DNA of 64,000 nt from Streptomyces sp. HUAS ZL42 (lineage in GTDB: Bacteria > Actinomycetota > Actinomycetes > Streptomycetales > Streptomycetaceae), in NCBI RefSeq assembly GCF_040782645.1, contig NZ_CP160403.1, positions 7,041,001-7,105,000 of the forward strand. Reading direction: 5' to 3'. Made by a program: the position numbers and the translations under genes. Positions 17,235-26,348 of this stretch are shown here, in pieces. The notes beneath the pieces are model-generated. The model was not told the origin of the DNA and searched no databases. It was given only the letters and a program-made list of their open reading frames with translations. The number at the start of each line of letters is the position of its first letter. Within the stretch, counting starts at the first letter, position 1.

Positions 17235-17837
17235 TCACCAGCGGGCAGGCGGCGGTGCCGTCAACGACTCCGCCAGCCTCGACAAGCGGTCCCGGAATCG
17301 TCGGCGCCCCCGCGGATGCGGAACCGCGTTCTCCCCGGCCGCCGCGCTCACCAGGTGCTGAACGGTGTCGAGGTCCAGCTCGGAGCCGTCCGGCACCGCC
17401 AGCGTCTCGTGCGCCAGTCCCGCCAGCTCCCCGTCACCGCAGCCGAGCGCCAGCACCGTCAACCCGGCCCTCCGGGCGTCGTGCACCCGTTCCAGCAGGG
17501 GAGCGGCTGGCCCCCGGGGTGCGACCACCAGCAGCGTCTCGTCGCGTCGCGCCGCCTCCAACCGCCCCGGCCCGACCGCCAGATGCGCCGGATCCGAGGG
17601 GCGCGCGTCATGCCGTACAAGCGTCGGGGCGAGCTCGGGCGTCCCCGACCACGCTGCCTCGTCCACCAGGTGGGCGGCCAGATGCCACGGCTCGTACTCC
17701 GGCGTGCCGACCAGCAGCAGCCCGCCCCCGTGCGACACCACGGACCCGCGCAGCACCCCCGCGAACCGCCGCGTGGCCCCCAACCACTCGGTTCCGGCGA
17801 GCACTTCGCGCAACAAAGCGACTCGTACGGCATCCAT
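17235..17837 (-). CDS. SIS-like conserved protein
   Basis: A 200-residue cytosolic protein. The C-terminal part (DETLLVVAPRGPAAPLLERV, then GLTVLALGCGDGELAGLAHE and a following DTVQHLVSAAAGE) has the strand-turn-helix pattern of a sugar-isomerase (SIS) domain, which binds phosphosugars. The match is by pattern only and the N-terminal half is unfamiliar. I start at the ATG at 17837; the open frame extends 14 codons. It is flanked by the MFS gene in the same direction and by npdG in the opposite one. Function unknown. Confidence 0.65.
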   Translation of the reverse strand: MDAVRVALLREVLAGTEWLGATRRFAGVLRGSVVSHGGGLLLVGTPEYEPWHLAAHLVDEAAWSGTPELAPTLVRHDARPSDPAHLAVGPGRLEAARRDETLLVVAPRGPAAPLLERVHDARRAGLTVLALGCGDGELAGLAHETLAVPDGSELDLDTVQHLVSAAAGENAVPHPRGRRRFRDRLSRLAESLTAPPPARW

Positions 17838-17976
17838 GCCAGCGCATACTGCCGCAATCCACCCCTCGTGATCCGGCATTCACCCCGAATTCGCCCGACT
17901 TGGGGAACGACGCCACCGCCCGTGAGCCGCCTCACCTGATCCCTTGGGGCCGCCGAGAGGATCGTAAAGTCGGCTC

Positions 17977-18690
17977 ATGACCTCTACCGACAGTGCACAG
18001 ACCCCCGCGAAGGCCCCCGCCAAGGACCCGTGGGACCTCCCCGACGTCTCCGGGCTCGTCGTCGGCGTGCTCGGCGGGACCGGGCCGCAGGGCAAGGGCC
18101 TCGCCTACCGGCTCGCCAGGGCCGGCCAGAAGGTGATCATCGGCTCGCGGGCCGCGGAGCGCGCCCAGGCCGCCGCCGACGAGCTCGGGCACGGTGTCGA
18201 GGGCGCCGACAACGCCGAGACCGCGCGCCGCAGCGACATCGTGATCGTCGCCGTGCCCTGGGAAGGTCACGGCAAGACCCTCGAGTCGCTGCGCGAGGAG
18301 CTCGCCGACAAGCTCGTCGTCGACTGCGTCAACCCGCTCGGTTTCGACAAGAAGGGCGCGTACGCGCTGAAGCCGGAGGAGGGCAGCGCCGCCGAGCAGG
18401 CCGCCGCCCTGCTGCCGGACTCGCGGGTCACGGCCGCCTTCCACCACCTGTCGGCGGTGCTGCTGATGGACCGGGAGATCGAGGAGATCGACACGGATGT
18501 CATGGTCCTCGGCGAGGAGCGCGCCGACGTGGAGATCGTCCAGGCGCTGGCCGGCCGTATCCCCGGTATGCGCGGCATCTTCGCGGGCCGGCTGCGAGGC
18601 GCCCACCAGGTGGAGTCGCTGGTCGCCAACCTGATCTCCGTGAACCGCCGCTACAAGGCGCACGCCGGACTGCGGATCACCGACGTGTGA
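17977..18690 (+). CDS. npdG: NADPH-dependent F420 reductase
   Basis: A 237-residue F420:NADP oxidoreductase that moves hydride between NADPH and the deazaflavin F420, supplying reduced F420 in actinobacteria. The Rossmann motif is GVLGGTGPQGKGLAYRLA near residue 29, followed by IIGSRAAERA, the NADP-contacting loop. VVDCVNPLGFDKKGAY and AFHHLSAVLLMD match the F420 side. A TAAAGT hexamer (17965-17970) lies 6 nt before the ATG, so a leaderless transcript is likely. A strong hairpin follows the stop. Confidence 0.92.
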   Translation: MTSTDSAQTPAKAPAKDPWDLPDVSGLVVGVLGGTGPQGKGLAYRLARAGQKVIIGSRAAERAQAAADELGHGVEGADNAETARRSDIVIVAVPWEGHGKTLESLREELADKLVVDCVNPLGFDKKGAYALKPEEGSAAEQAAALLPDSRVTAAFHHLSAVLLMDREIEEIDTDVMVLGEERADVEIVQALAGRIPGMRGIFAGRLRGAHQVESLVANLISVNRRYKAHAGLRITDV

Positions 18691-18696
18691 GCCCAT

Positions 18697-18726
18697 GGGG
18701 GACACTGGTGTCCAGCAGTGTCCCCC
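18697..18726 (+). terminator. Terminator of npdG
   Basis: GGGGGACACTG and CAGTGTCCCCC form a perfect 11-bp stem with an 8-nt loop, beginning 7 nt after the npdG stop. The ribosome site of the next small gene starts 3 nt beyond it, so downstream expression depends on read-through or on a promoter within the hairpin. Confidence 0.8.
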
Positions 18727-18742
18727 GACAGGAGCCGAAGCC

Positions 18743-18931
18743 ATGCCCCGCCTTGCCCTCTACGCCCTGATCGTCTGTGTGCTCTCCGTGGCCGCGGCCG
18801 TCGTCTCGTTCGTCCAGGGCAGCTGGCTGGGCGTCGTGTGGGTGCTGCTTGCGGGGCTGTCGTCCAACATGTGCTGGTACTACCTGAAGCGTGGAAAGAG
18901 CCCGGCCGGGCGCGGGTCCCTCACCGGCTGA
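18743..18931 (+). CDS. Small two-helix membrane protein
   Basis: A 62-residue protein with two hydrophobic segments (about 4-24 and 27-45) and a basic C-terminus (YYLKRGKSPAGRG). ACAGGAG lies 8-9 nt before the ATG. Its last 11 nt overlap the end of the convergent M50 protease gene. No family that I can name; the size, tidy ribosome site and membrane pattern support it as real. Confidence 0.65.
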   Translation: MPRLALYALIVCVLSVAAAVVSFVQGSWLGVVWVLLAGLSSNMCWYYLKRGKSPAGRGSLTG

Positions 18932-19721
18932 CGCACAGCTCCGGGGTGCCCTCCCAGAAGCGGTACAGCCACTGCCCGCAGGTGACCGCACCCGGATCGA
19001 CGCCCAGCGACTGGAGCACCGAGTCGATCACGTCGAAGAACTCACGGTTCACCGACGGGATCCACAGCAGCGCGAACACGAACAGCAGGCCGAACGGTGC
19101 GAACGGCTCCACCTGGCGCCTGATGCTGTACGACAGCCAGGGCTCGATCACGCCGTAGCCGTCCAGGCCCGGCACCGGCAGGAAGTTCAGGATCGCCGCG
19201 GTCACCTGGAGCATGGCGAGGAACGCCAGCGCGAACCGGAACTCGTTCGGCACGCCGTCCAGCGCGTCCAGCCAGAACGGCGCTGTGCACACGGCCGCGA
19301 ACAGGATGTTCGTCAGCGGCCCGGCGGCGGAGATGAGACTGTGCCGCCACCGTCCCCGGATACGGCCGCGCTCGATGAAGACGGCACCGCCCGGGAGCCC
19401 GATCCCGCCCATGATCACGAAGATCACGGGCAGCACGATGCTGAGCAATGCGTGTGTGTACTTCATCGGGTTCAGCGTCAGATAGCCCTTCGCGCCGACC
19501 GAGATGTCGCCGCTGTGCAGTGCGGTGCGCGCGTGCGCGTACTCGTGCAGGCAGAGCGAGACGATCCAGGCGGCCGTCACGAACAGGAACACGGCGATGC
19601 CCGGCTGCTCGGCGAAGCCGGTCCAGGTCGCCCAGCCCGTGACCGCGGTGACGGCCAGGATCCCGACGAAGACGGGACTGATCCGGCGGTCGCTGTGGCG
19701 GGTGGTGGTGGCGGTGGTCAT
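18921..19721 (-). CDS. Site-2-protease-like M50 membrane metalloprotease
   Basis: An integral membrane zinc protease of about 266 residues. The zinc motif is HEYAH in the second segment, and the third-ligand motif is NFLPVPGLDGYG (NxxPxPxLDG). No PDZ domain is present, which places it in the compact rhomboid-like M50 group. I start at MTTATTTRH (19721), dropping an open frame of 29 codons upstream. It converges with the small membrane protein gene, overlapping it by 11 nt. The cleaved substrate is unknown; regulated intramembrane proteolysis of an anti-sigma factor is possible but not shown. Confidence 0.9.
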   Translation of the reverse strand: MTTATTTRHSDRRISPVFVGILAVTAVTGWATWTGFAEQPGIAVFLFVTAAWIVSLCLHEYAHARTALHSGDISVGAKGYLTLNPMKYTHALLSIVLPVIFVIMGGIGLPGGAVFIERGRIRGRWRHSLISAAGPLTNILFAAVCTAPFWLDALDGVPNEFRFALAFLAMLQVTAAILNFLPVPGLDGYGVIEPWLSYSIRRQVEPFAPFGLLFVFALLWIPSVNREFFDVIDSVLQSLGVDPGAVTCGQWLYRFWEGTPELCVSR

Positions 19722-19829
19722 GGGGCTCCCTGAGCTCTGCGTGCACGCGGTGGCCTGCCCGACCGTACCGGGCGGGGGCGTACGGGAAAACGTCTCGCGG
19801 AGGGCCATCGGTTCCTAAGAAGGTGACTG

Positions 19830-19868
19830 CACGGGGATGGGACGGCGCCGCACCGCCCGATCCCCGTG
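19830..19868 (+). promoter_or_regulatory. Long hairpin upstream of the AfsR-like gene
   Basis: CACGGGGAT and ATCCCCGTG form a 9-bp outer stem, extended inwards by GG/CC and CGG/CCG pairs around a loop of about 7 nt. It ends 25 nt before the regulator's start. It lies between divergent genes, so it is not the terminator of either. It may be an operator or a leader structure. Confidence 0.45.
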
Positions 19869-19893
19869 ACCTGCCCCGACCCCTACAGAGACA

Positions 19894-22800
19894 ATGGACC
19901 CCGTGCGCTATCGCATCCTCGGCACCACTCAGGTACTCCGCCCCGACGGCACCCCGCTCGCGATCGGCGGGGCGCGGCTGCGGGCTCTGCTGACCGTGCT
20001 GGCGCTGCGGGCCGGTCGCACCGTGCCCGCGTCCCTGCTGGTCGAGGAGGTGTGGGACGAGGATCCGCCCGCCGACGCCCCGGGCGCCCTGCAGGCGCTG
20101 ATCGGGCGGCTGCGCCGGGTCCTCGGCGCGGACGCCGTCGCCTCCGTGGACAGCGGCTACCGGCTCGCCGCCGCCCCCGACGACGTCGACCTGCACCGTT
20201 TCGAGCGGCTCACCGCCGACGGCACCCGCGCCCTCGCCGACGGCGACCCCGCCAAGGCGGCCGTCGTCCTCGACGACGCGCTCGCCCTGTGGCGCGGCCC
20301 CGCCCTCGCCGACCTGCCCGACCGCACCGCGGAGGCGGCCCGCTGGGAGACCCGGCGCCTCGACGCGCTCCGCGCCCGCCACACCGCCGCCCTCGCCCTC
20401 GGCCACGCCGAACAGTCCCTGCCCGAACTGACCGCCCTGTGCGACGGTCACCCCCTGGACGAACCCCTGCAGGTCCTGCGCCTGCGCGCCCTGCGCGACG
20501 CCGGCCGCACCGCGGAGGCGCTGGCCGCCTACGAGGACGTACGGCATCTGCTGGCGGACCGGCTGGGGTCCGACCCGGGGCCGGAACTGCGCGCGCTGCA
20601 CGCGGAGTTGCTCAGCCCGGGGCCCGCGCAGGCTCCGACGCCGCCGCAGGCGCCGAACGCCGGTGAGACCCTGAAGACGCCGGGTAACCTCCGCGCTCGT
20701 CTCACCTCCTTCGTCGGCCGGGAGGCCGACATCGAGGCCATCCGGGGTGACATCGCGGCGGCTCGGCTCGTCACGCTGCTCGGGCCCGGCGGGGCCGGCA
20801 AGACGCGGCTGTCGCAGGAGGCCGCGGAGACCGTACGGTACGCGGCACGGGACGGCGTCTGGCTGGCCGAACTCGCGCCCGTCGACGACCCGGAAGCCGT
20901 ACCGGAGGCCGTGCTCACCGCCGTGGGAGCACGCGAGACCGTCCTGTACGGCGCCGGAGCGGAGGCGATGCGGGCCGGGAACGAGCGCCACGACGACCCC
21001 GTCGAACGCCTCGTCGAGCACTGCGCCAGGCGCCGCATGCTGATCGTCCTCGACAACTGCGAGCATGTCGTCGACGCGGCCGCGCGGCTCGTCGAGGAGC
21101 TGCTGGAGCGCTGTCCGGAACTGACGGTGCTCGCCACCAGCCGTGAACCCCTCGGCGTACCAGGGGAGTTGCTGCGTCCGGTGGAGCCGCTGCCCGAGCC
21201 GGTCGCACTGCGGCTGCTCGCCGACCGCGGAGCGGCGGCGAAGGCCGGATTCCGTACGGAGGACGATCCGGAGGCGTGCGCGGAGATCTGCCGGCGCCTC
21301 GACGGACTGCCCCTCGCGATCGAGCTCGCGGCCGCCCGCCTCCGCATGTTGACGCCGCGTCAGATAGCGGACCGGCTCGACGACCGCTTCCGCCTCCTCA
21401 CCTCCGGCAGTCGCACCGTCCTGCCCCGCCAGCAGACACTGCGGGCCGTCGTCGACTGGTCCTGGGACCTGCTCGACGAGGACGAACGGGACGTGCTGCG
21501 GCGGCTGTCGGTCTTCGCGGGCGGCTGCGACCTTCCCGCCGCCGAGGCCGTGTGCGGCCCGGTCGCGCTCGAGGCGCTCGGCTCGCTCGTCGACAAGTCC
21601 CTGGTCGTGGCGGCTCCTTCGGGCGACGGATGCATGCGCTACCGGCTCCTCGAAACCGTCGCCGAGTACGCGGCCGAGCGGCTGGAGGAGTCCGGCCTGC
21701 GCACGGAGACCGAGCGTACCCACCTCACGTACTACCGCGAACTCGCCCGCACCACCGACCCGTTGCTGCGCGGTGCCGGACAGCTCGCCGCCATCCACCT
21801 CCTGGAGCGCGAGTACGAGAACCTGCGCACCGCGCTGCGCCACGCCGTCGCCGAGCGCGACGAGCAGGAGGCGATCTGCCTGATCCTGTCGCTTGCCTGG
21901 TACTGGCAGATGCGCGACCTGCGCATCGAGGCCCGCAACTGGTCACGCGAGGTCCAGCCCCTCGGCCCCGACCCCTTCGCCGAGCCCGCGCGGCCCGCCG
22001 CCCCGGTGTGGGAGCGCTGTACGGACACCCCGCCCCCGTGGACCGGCGAGGTCCTCGACGAAGCCCGGCGCGGTCTGCACCTCGTGGAGATCGCCGGCAT
22101 GGACACCGAACTGGACGCCTGGCAGACCCCGGAGGCACAGGCGAGGCTGGGCATCATCGCGCAGACCTACGAGCCCGGTCTCCCGCAGACCTGCCGGGCG
22201 CCCGGCTCCCTCTGGTTCTTCGCCGTCATGCTCAGCGGCGACATGGACCTGGTGCGAAGGGTCCTGGACGCCGCCGTGCGCACCTGCCGTTCCACGCCCG
22301 CGTACGAGTGGGAGCTCGCCGCCGCGCTGCAGTGGCGCGCCAACATCCACGCCAACCGCAGCGACTGGGCGGGCGACGCGACCCGCGACGCCGAGGAGGC
22401 ACTGGAGATCTACCGCAGGCTCGGGGACCAGTGGGGAACCGCCGAGTCGCTGTCCGCGCGCGGTGAGGCCCACGAGCGCAAGGGCGAGTGGCGGCTGGCC
22501 GCCGCCGACTACGAGGCCGCGATCGAGCACGCCGAACGGATCGGCGCCCGCGCTCAGATGGCGGTGCTGGGTGCCCGGCTGGGATCCGCGCTCCTGGAGG
22601 CGGGCGAGGCCGAGCGCGGCGAGCGCCTGCTGCGCGACGTGATAGCCCGGAAGGACGGCACGAGCAACGAGGCGATGCCCGCCGCCCGGATGTTCCTGGC
22701 CGCCTGGCTCGTCATGACCGACCGGATCCCGGAGGCGCGCGAACAACTGCGGCTGCTGCGTGAGCAGTTCAAGATCGCGCACTTCGTCATCTTCGACGCC

Positions 22801-23181
22801 TTCATCCTCGGCTCGGAGGCTTGGGTGGAGGCCGCCGACGGCCGGTACGAGGAGTGCCTGGACAAGGTGAGGCAGGCACTGGCGCGAGCCGGTGACCCGC
22901 TGTCCGAGGCCATCGCCCCGCACATGCGTTCCACGTATCTGGCCATCGCCGCGATGGCCCTCGCCAGTGCCGACGGCGGCAGCCGCGCCCACGACGCCGC
23001 CCGCTGCCTCGGCGCCGCCGACGCACTGCTGCCGCCCAGTCACATCCGCTCGACCCTGGAACGTGAGGCGCACGACCGGGCCGTGCGGCGGACGCGCACC
23101 GCGCTCGGCGACGAGGCGTACGAGGCCGCGTACGCCGAGGGCGGCGGCCTCTCCCCGGAGGAGGCCGCCGCCCTGGTCTGA
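19894..23181 (+). CDS. AfsR/SARP-family regulator with NB-ARC and TPR-like domains
   Basis: A 1095-residue transcriptional regulator. It begins with an OmpR-like winged helix (about 1-95), then a BTAD domain (about 96-245). A NB-ARC ATPase follows, with Walker A GPGGAGKTRL near 298-307 and Walker B RMLIVLDNCEHV, and the C-terminal half is helical TPR-like repeats. Such proteins activate secondary-metabolite or export genes. The start could be the ATG at 19894 or the GTG at 19903 (MRYRILGTTQ). It faces the Drr-type ABC exporter, a common pairing, so it may control it (inference). Confidence 0.93.
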   Translation: MDPVRYRILGTTQVLRPDGTPLAIGGARLRALLTVLALRAGRTVPASLLVEEVWDEDPPADAPGALQALIGRLRRVLGADAVASVDSGYRLAAAPDDVDLHRFERLTADGTRALADGDPAKAAVVLDDALALWRGPALADLPDRTAEAARWETRRLDALRARHTAALALGHAEQSLPELTALCDGHPLDEPLQVLRLRALRDAGRTAEALAAYEDVRHLLADRLGSDPGPELRALHAELLSPGPAQAPTPPQAPNAGETLKTPGNLRARLTSFVGREADIEAIRGDIAAARLVTLLGPGGAGKTRLSQEAAETVRYAARDGVWLAELAPVDDPEAVPEAVLTAVGARETVLYGAGAEAMRAGNERHDDPVERLVEHCARRRMLIVLDNCEHVVDAAARLVEELLERCPELTVLATSREPLGVPGELLRPVEPLPEPVALRLLADRGAAAKAGFRTEDDPEACAEICRRLDGLPLAIELAAARLRMLTPRQIADRLDDRFRLLTSGSRTVLPRQQTLRAVVDWSWDLLDEDERDVLRRLSVFAGGCDLPAAEAVCGPVALEALGSLVDKSLVVAAPSGDGCMRYRLLETVAEYAAERLEESGLRTETERTHLTYYRELARTTDPLLRGAGQLAAIHLLEREYENLRTALRHAVAERDEQEAICLILSLAWYWQMRDLRIEARNWSREVQPLGPDPFAEPARPAAPVWERCTDTPPPWTGEVLDEARRGLHLVEIAGMDTELDAWQTPEAQARLGIIAQTYEPGLPQTCRAPGSLWFFAVMLSGDMDLVRRVLDAAVRTCRSTPAYEWELAAALQWRANIHANRSDWAGDATRDAEEALEIYRRLGDQWGTAESLSARGEAHERKGEWRLAAADYEAAIEHAERIGARAQMAVLGARLGSALLEAGEAERGERLLRDVIARKDGTSNEAMPAARMFLAAWLVMTDRIPEAREQLRLLREQFKIAHFVIFDAFILGSEAWVEAADGRYEECLDKVRQALARAGDPLSEAIAPHMRSTYLAIAAMALASADGGSRAHDAARCLGAADALLPPSHIRSTLEREAHDRAVRRTRTALGDEAYEAAYAEGGGLSPEEAAALV

Positions 23182-23210
23182 CGCGTACCGACGAAACGTC
23201 CGCCGGATGG

Positions 23211-24020
23211 TCAGGTCTTGGTGCGGAACTTGTGGATCGCGAACGGCGCCATCACCGCCGTGAGCGCCACCGACCAGCCGAGCGTCACCCACAGACCGTG
23301 CGCGACCGGGCCGCCCACCATAAGCCCGCGCGCGGCGTCCGCGAGCGAGGACAGCGGGTTGTAGTCGGTGAAGTTCTGCAGCCAGCCCGGCATCGACTGG
23401 GTCGGTGCGAAGATCGACGAGCCGAACTGCAGCGGCATCAGCACCAGAAAGCCCATCGCCTGCACGGACTGCGCGCTCTTCATCACCACGCCGAGGGTGA
23501 GGAACACCCACATCAGCGCCGAGCCGAACACCGCGGACAGGCCCACGGAGGCGAACAGTCCGGGCCAGTTGGTGATGTCGAAGCCGACGAGGACGCCGAC
23601 GACCATGAGGACCGCGGTCGCGAACAGCATCCGCATCAGCTCCACCACGATCTTGGCGAACAGCACGGAGCCGCGCCCGATCGGCAGCGACCGGAACCGG
23701 TCCATGACACCGCTGTTGAAGTCGGTGTTGAAGCCGGTGCCGACCCCCTGGGCCATGTTCATGCCCATCATGGCCATCAGTCCGGGCACGACGTACTGCA
23801 CGTACGCCTCCTGCCCGCCGCCGAGCGACTGCCCGATGGAGCCGCCGAAGACGTACACGAACAGCAGGGTGAAGATGACCGGGAACAGGACGGCGTCGAA
23901 CATCGACTCCGGGTCCTGCCGGATCCACAGCAGATTGCGGCGGATGAGGGCGCCGGTGTGACGCAGATGGCCGCGCAGGGAAATACGGGCGTCGGCAGCG
24001 GTGATGGTGGCGGCGCTCAT
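23211..24020 (-). CDS. ABC-2 type permease (DrrB-like)
   Basis: A 269-residue ABC exporter membrane subunit with six hydrophobic segments. The first part has RRNLLWIRQDPESMFDAVLF, the typical DrrB/ABC-2 start before helix 1, and a central loop GVGTGFNTDFNSGVMDRFRS. The open frame runs to 24491, but that part is a shadow of the ATPase gene; the true ATG at 24020 overlaps the ATPase stop by 4 nt, so the two are translationally coupled. Likely exports a drug or lipid-like compound. Confidence 0.92.
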   Translation of the reverse strand: MSAATITAADARISLRGHLRHTGALIRRNLLWIRQDPESMFDAVLFPVIFTLLFVYVFGGSIGQSLGGGQEAYVQYVVPGLMAMMGMNMAQGVGTGFNTDFNSGVMDRFRSLPIGRGSVLFAKIVVELMRMLFATAVLMVVGVLVGFDITNWPGLFASVGLSAVFGSALMWVFLTLGVVMKSAQSVQAMGFLVLMPLQFGSSIFAPTQSMPGWLQNFTDYNPLSSLADAARGLMVGGPVAHGLWVTLGWSVALTAVMAPFAIHKFRTKT

Positions 24021-25033
24021 ACGGCGACCTCCTCGCGGGTGTCGGTGGGCGCGGCGTCCTGCGGGGTGCTCGCGCGGTGGCCGGTGAGGGACAGGAACAC
24101 CTCGTCCAGGCTGGGCAGTTCGGTGCTGATCGAGGAGAGGGTGATACCGCGCGCGACGACCGCGCCGGTGACGGCGGTGAGCTGCTCGTCGCTGAGGATC
24201 GGCACGAGGACGGAGCCGCTCGCGGTGTCCACCGTGGTCGCGGCGAGCCCGGTGATGCCGAGTTCGTCGAGGTCGCGGGCGAGCGGCCGCAGCCGCAGCG
24301 GATCGGCGGGCCGGATGCGCAGAGTGCGCCCGCCCACCTTGGCCTTCAGGTCGTCGATGGCGCCGCCCGCGATGACCTTGCCCCGGTCGACGACGGTCAG
24401 CTCGGAGGCGAGCTGCTCGGCCTCCTCCATGTACTGGGTGGTGAGGAGCACGGTCACGCCCTCTCCCACCATGGTCTTGACCTCGTCCCACACCTCGTTT
24501 CGGGTGCGTGGGTCGAGTCCGGTGGTCGGCTCGTCGAGGTACAGCACGGCCGGACGCCCGATCATCGAGGCGGCGAGGTCGAGGCGCCGTCGCATACCGC
24601 CGGAGTACGTGGCCGCCGGGCGCCTGGCGGCTTCGGTGAGCGAGAACCGCTCCAGCAGTTCGTCGGCGCGGGCGCGGGCGTCCTTGCGGGACAGGTCGAG
24701 CAGGCGCCCGATGAGATACAGGTTCTCCCAGCCGGGGAGCTTCTCGTCCACGGAGGCGTACTGGCCGGTGAGTCCGATCACCCGGCGCAGCTGGCGGGGC
24801 TGCCGTACGACGTCGTAGCCGGCGACGACCGCCTGGCCGGAGTCGGGGGCGAGCAGCGTGGACAGGATCCGGACGAGGGTGGTCTTCCCGGCCCCGTTCG
24901 GCCCGAGCACCCCCATGACGGTGCCCTCGCGCACGTCCAGGTCGACGCCGTCCAGCGCCTTGGTCTCGCCGTAGTGCTTGACCAGCCCTCGCACGGTCAC
25001 CGCCGCGTCGGGGTTCTTGTCGATTCGCGTCAT
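24017..25033 (-). CDS. ABC transporter ATP-binding protein (DrrA-like)
   Basis: A daunorubicin-resistance-type ATPase of about 338 residues. Walker A is GPNGAGKTT, the signature YSGGMRRRLDLA, Walker B AVLYLDEPTTGLDPRTR, and the H-loop region TTQYMEEAEQLA. The C-terminal tail after about residue 230 (LRIRPADPLRL and SISTELPSLDEVFLSLTGH) is the DrrA-type extension. I start at the ATG at 25033; a GTG at 25057 in the same frame is possible. It pairs with the downstream permease to form a two-gene exporter. Confidence 0.92.
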   Translation of the reverse strand: MTRIDKNPDAAVTVRGLVKHYGETKALDGVDLDVREGTVMGVLGPNGAGKTTLVRILSTLLAPDSGQAVVAGYDVVRQPRQLRRVIGLTGQYASVDEKLPGWENLYLIGRLLDLSRKDARARADELLERFSLTEAARRPAATYSGGMRRRLDLAASMIGRPAVLYLDEPTTGLDPRTRNEVWDEVKTMVGEGVTVLLTTQYMEEAEQLASELTVVDRGKVIAGGAIDDLKAKVGGRTLRIRPADPLRLRPLARDLDELGITGLAATTVDTASGSVLVPILSDEQLTAVTGAVVARGITLSSISTELPSLDEVFLSLTGHRASTPQDAAPTDTREEVAV

Positions 25034-25207
25034 GGGGAAGACGGTGTCAGCGCCCACCTACAAACCACCGACAGGCCACCGACATTCGCCAACACCCGAC
25101 CGACAGCACGGAATCTTTCCCCGACGACGGCCGTAACCATCAATTGAGGAACCACGACGACGAGCAACCACGTCCGCGAGAGCGGCGCCGGCTTAGGCGC
25201 AAAGGCA

Positions 25208-25241
25208 GCAGCCCGCCGACGGGGGATGATCGGCGGGCTGC
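25208..25241 (-). terminator. Terminator of panB
   Basis: GCAGCCCGCCG and CGGCGGGCTGC pair over 11 bp with a 12-nt loop, 19 nt beyond the panB stop on the minus strand. It lies between panB and the upstream region of the ABC operon, which runs in the same direction. Confidence 0.8.
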
Positions 25242-25259
25242 CTGCGTGCCGCTATGGCC

Positions 25260-26135
25260 TCAGTGGACGGAGTGTTCCTCCGACGGGAACGTCCCGCCGA
25301 CGACGTCCTCCGCGAACGCCTTGACCGCGTCGCCCATGACCTCGCGCAGATTGGCGTACTGCTTCACGAACTTCGGCACCCGCCCGGACGTCAGCCCCAG
25401 CATGTCCGTCCAGACCAGCACCTGCGCGTCCGTCTCCGCGCCCGCCCCGATCCCGACCGTCGGGATGTGCAGCAGACGCGTGACCTCCGCGGCGAGCTCC
25501 GCCGGAACCAGTTCCAGGACGACCGCGAACGCGCCCGCGTCCTGCACGGCCTTCGCGTCCCGCAGCAGCCGCGCCGCCGCCTCGTCGCCCCGGCCCTGCA
25601 CCCGGTAGCCCATCGCGTTCACCGACTGCGGGGTCAGCCCGATGTGCGCCATGACCGGGATGCCGGACTCCACCAGCAGCTCGATCTGGCGGTGCGAGCG
25701 CTCACCGCCCTCCAGCTTCACCGCGCCGACGCCGGCCTCCTTCACCAGCCGCGTCGCCGAGCGCAGCGCCTGTACCGGCCCCTCCTGGTACGAGCCGAAG
25801 GGGAGGTCGCCGACGATCAGGGCGCGCTGGGTGCCGCGCACGACCGCCGCCGACAGCATGGTCATCTCGTCGAGGGTGACGGGCACGGTGGTCTCGTACC
25901 CGAGGTGGCAGTTGCCCGCCGAGTCGCCGACCAGGATCACCGGGATCCCGGCCTCGTCGAAGACGGACGCGGTCATCGCGTCGTACGCGGTGAGCATGGG
26001 CCACTTCTCGCCGCGCTCCTTGGCTGCGGCGATGTCGCGCACGGTGATACGACGGGTGCCCTTCCCCCCGTACAGCGCCTTGCTGCCGTCGGAGGGCCTG
26101 TTCTGCGCAGTGCGGGCAGCCGAAAGCTGCGTCAT
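25260..26135 (-). CDS. panB: 3-methyl-2-oxobutanoate hydroxymethyltransferase
   Basis: A 291-residue TIM-barrel enzyme that adds a hydroxymethyl group from methylenetetrahydrofolate to 2-oxoisovalerate, giving ketopantoate for pantothenate and CoA synthesis. Visible family motifs are LTAYDAMTASVFDEAGI, LVGDSAGNCHLGYETT (metal-site Asp and Ser), AVKLEGG, MAHIGLTPQS and TVGIGAGAETDAQVLVW. The length is normal for actinobacterial PanB, including the extra N-terminal 25 residues. It appears to be transcribed alone and ends in its own terminator. Confidence 0.97.
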   Translation of the reverse strand: MTQLSAARTAQNRPSDGSKALYGGKGTRRITVRDIAAAKERGEKWPMLTAYDAMTASVFDEAGIPVILVGDSAGNCHLGYETTVPVTLDEMTMLSAAVVRGTQRALIVGDLPFGSYQEGPVQALRSATRLVKEAGVGAVKLEGGERSHRQIELLVESGIPVMAHIGLTPQSVNAMGYRVQGRGDEAAARLLRDAKAVQDAGAFAVVLELVPAELAAEVTRLLHIPTVGIGAGAETDAQVLVWTDMLGLTSGRVPKFVKQYANLREVMGDAVKAFAEDVVGGTFPSEEHSVH

Positions 26136-26304
26136 TGCAACGGCTCCTTACGTCATCTCGAGGCGCCCTGACGGCGTCCCCGGACCGTCTCCATGGTGGC
26201 ACCTCGTGCCACGCGCGGCCAGACCGGGACACGGGACTTCGGTCACTCGCCGAGACCGACGTCGTACGCCCGGGCCCGTCGTACGTCCCATGGCCCAGGT
26301 CCGT

Positions 26305-26344
26305 TCTTAAGGTCGCGGTAAAGGTCTTAAGGTCTCTGCAAAGG
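26305..26344. repeat. Two 20-bp tandem direct repeats upstream of the exporter
   Basis: TCTTAAGGTCGCGGTAAAGG (26305-26324) is followed immediately by TCTTAAGGTCTCTGCAAAGG (26325-26344), identical at 17 of 20 positions. They lie 50-90 nt before the exporter start, next to a separate palindrome. Both TTAAGG cores are AT-rich islands in a GC-rich region, which suggests a protein-binding site. Confidence 0.6.
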
Positions 26345-26348
26345 ATTC

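Noticed and set aside
19042..21843. 933-residue minus-strand open frame
   Set aside because: It runs antisense to the AfsR-like gene and on through the M50 gene in another frame; both of those have clear domains.
24021..24491. N-terminal extension of the ABC permease
   Set aside because: It lies within the ATPase gene in another frame; the permease has a good ATG at 24020 with a 4-nt overlap.
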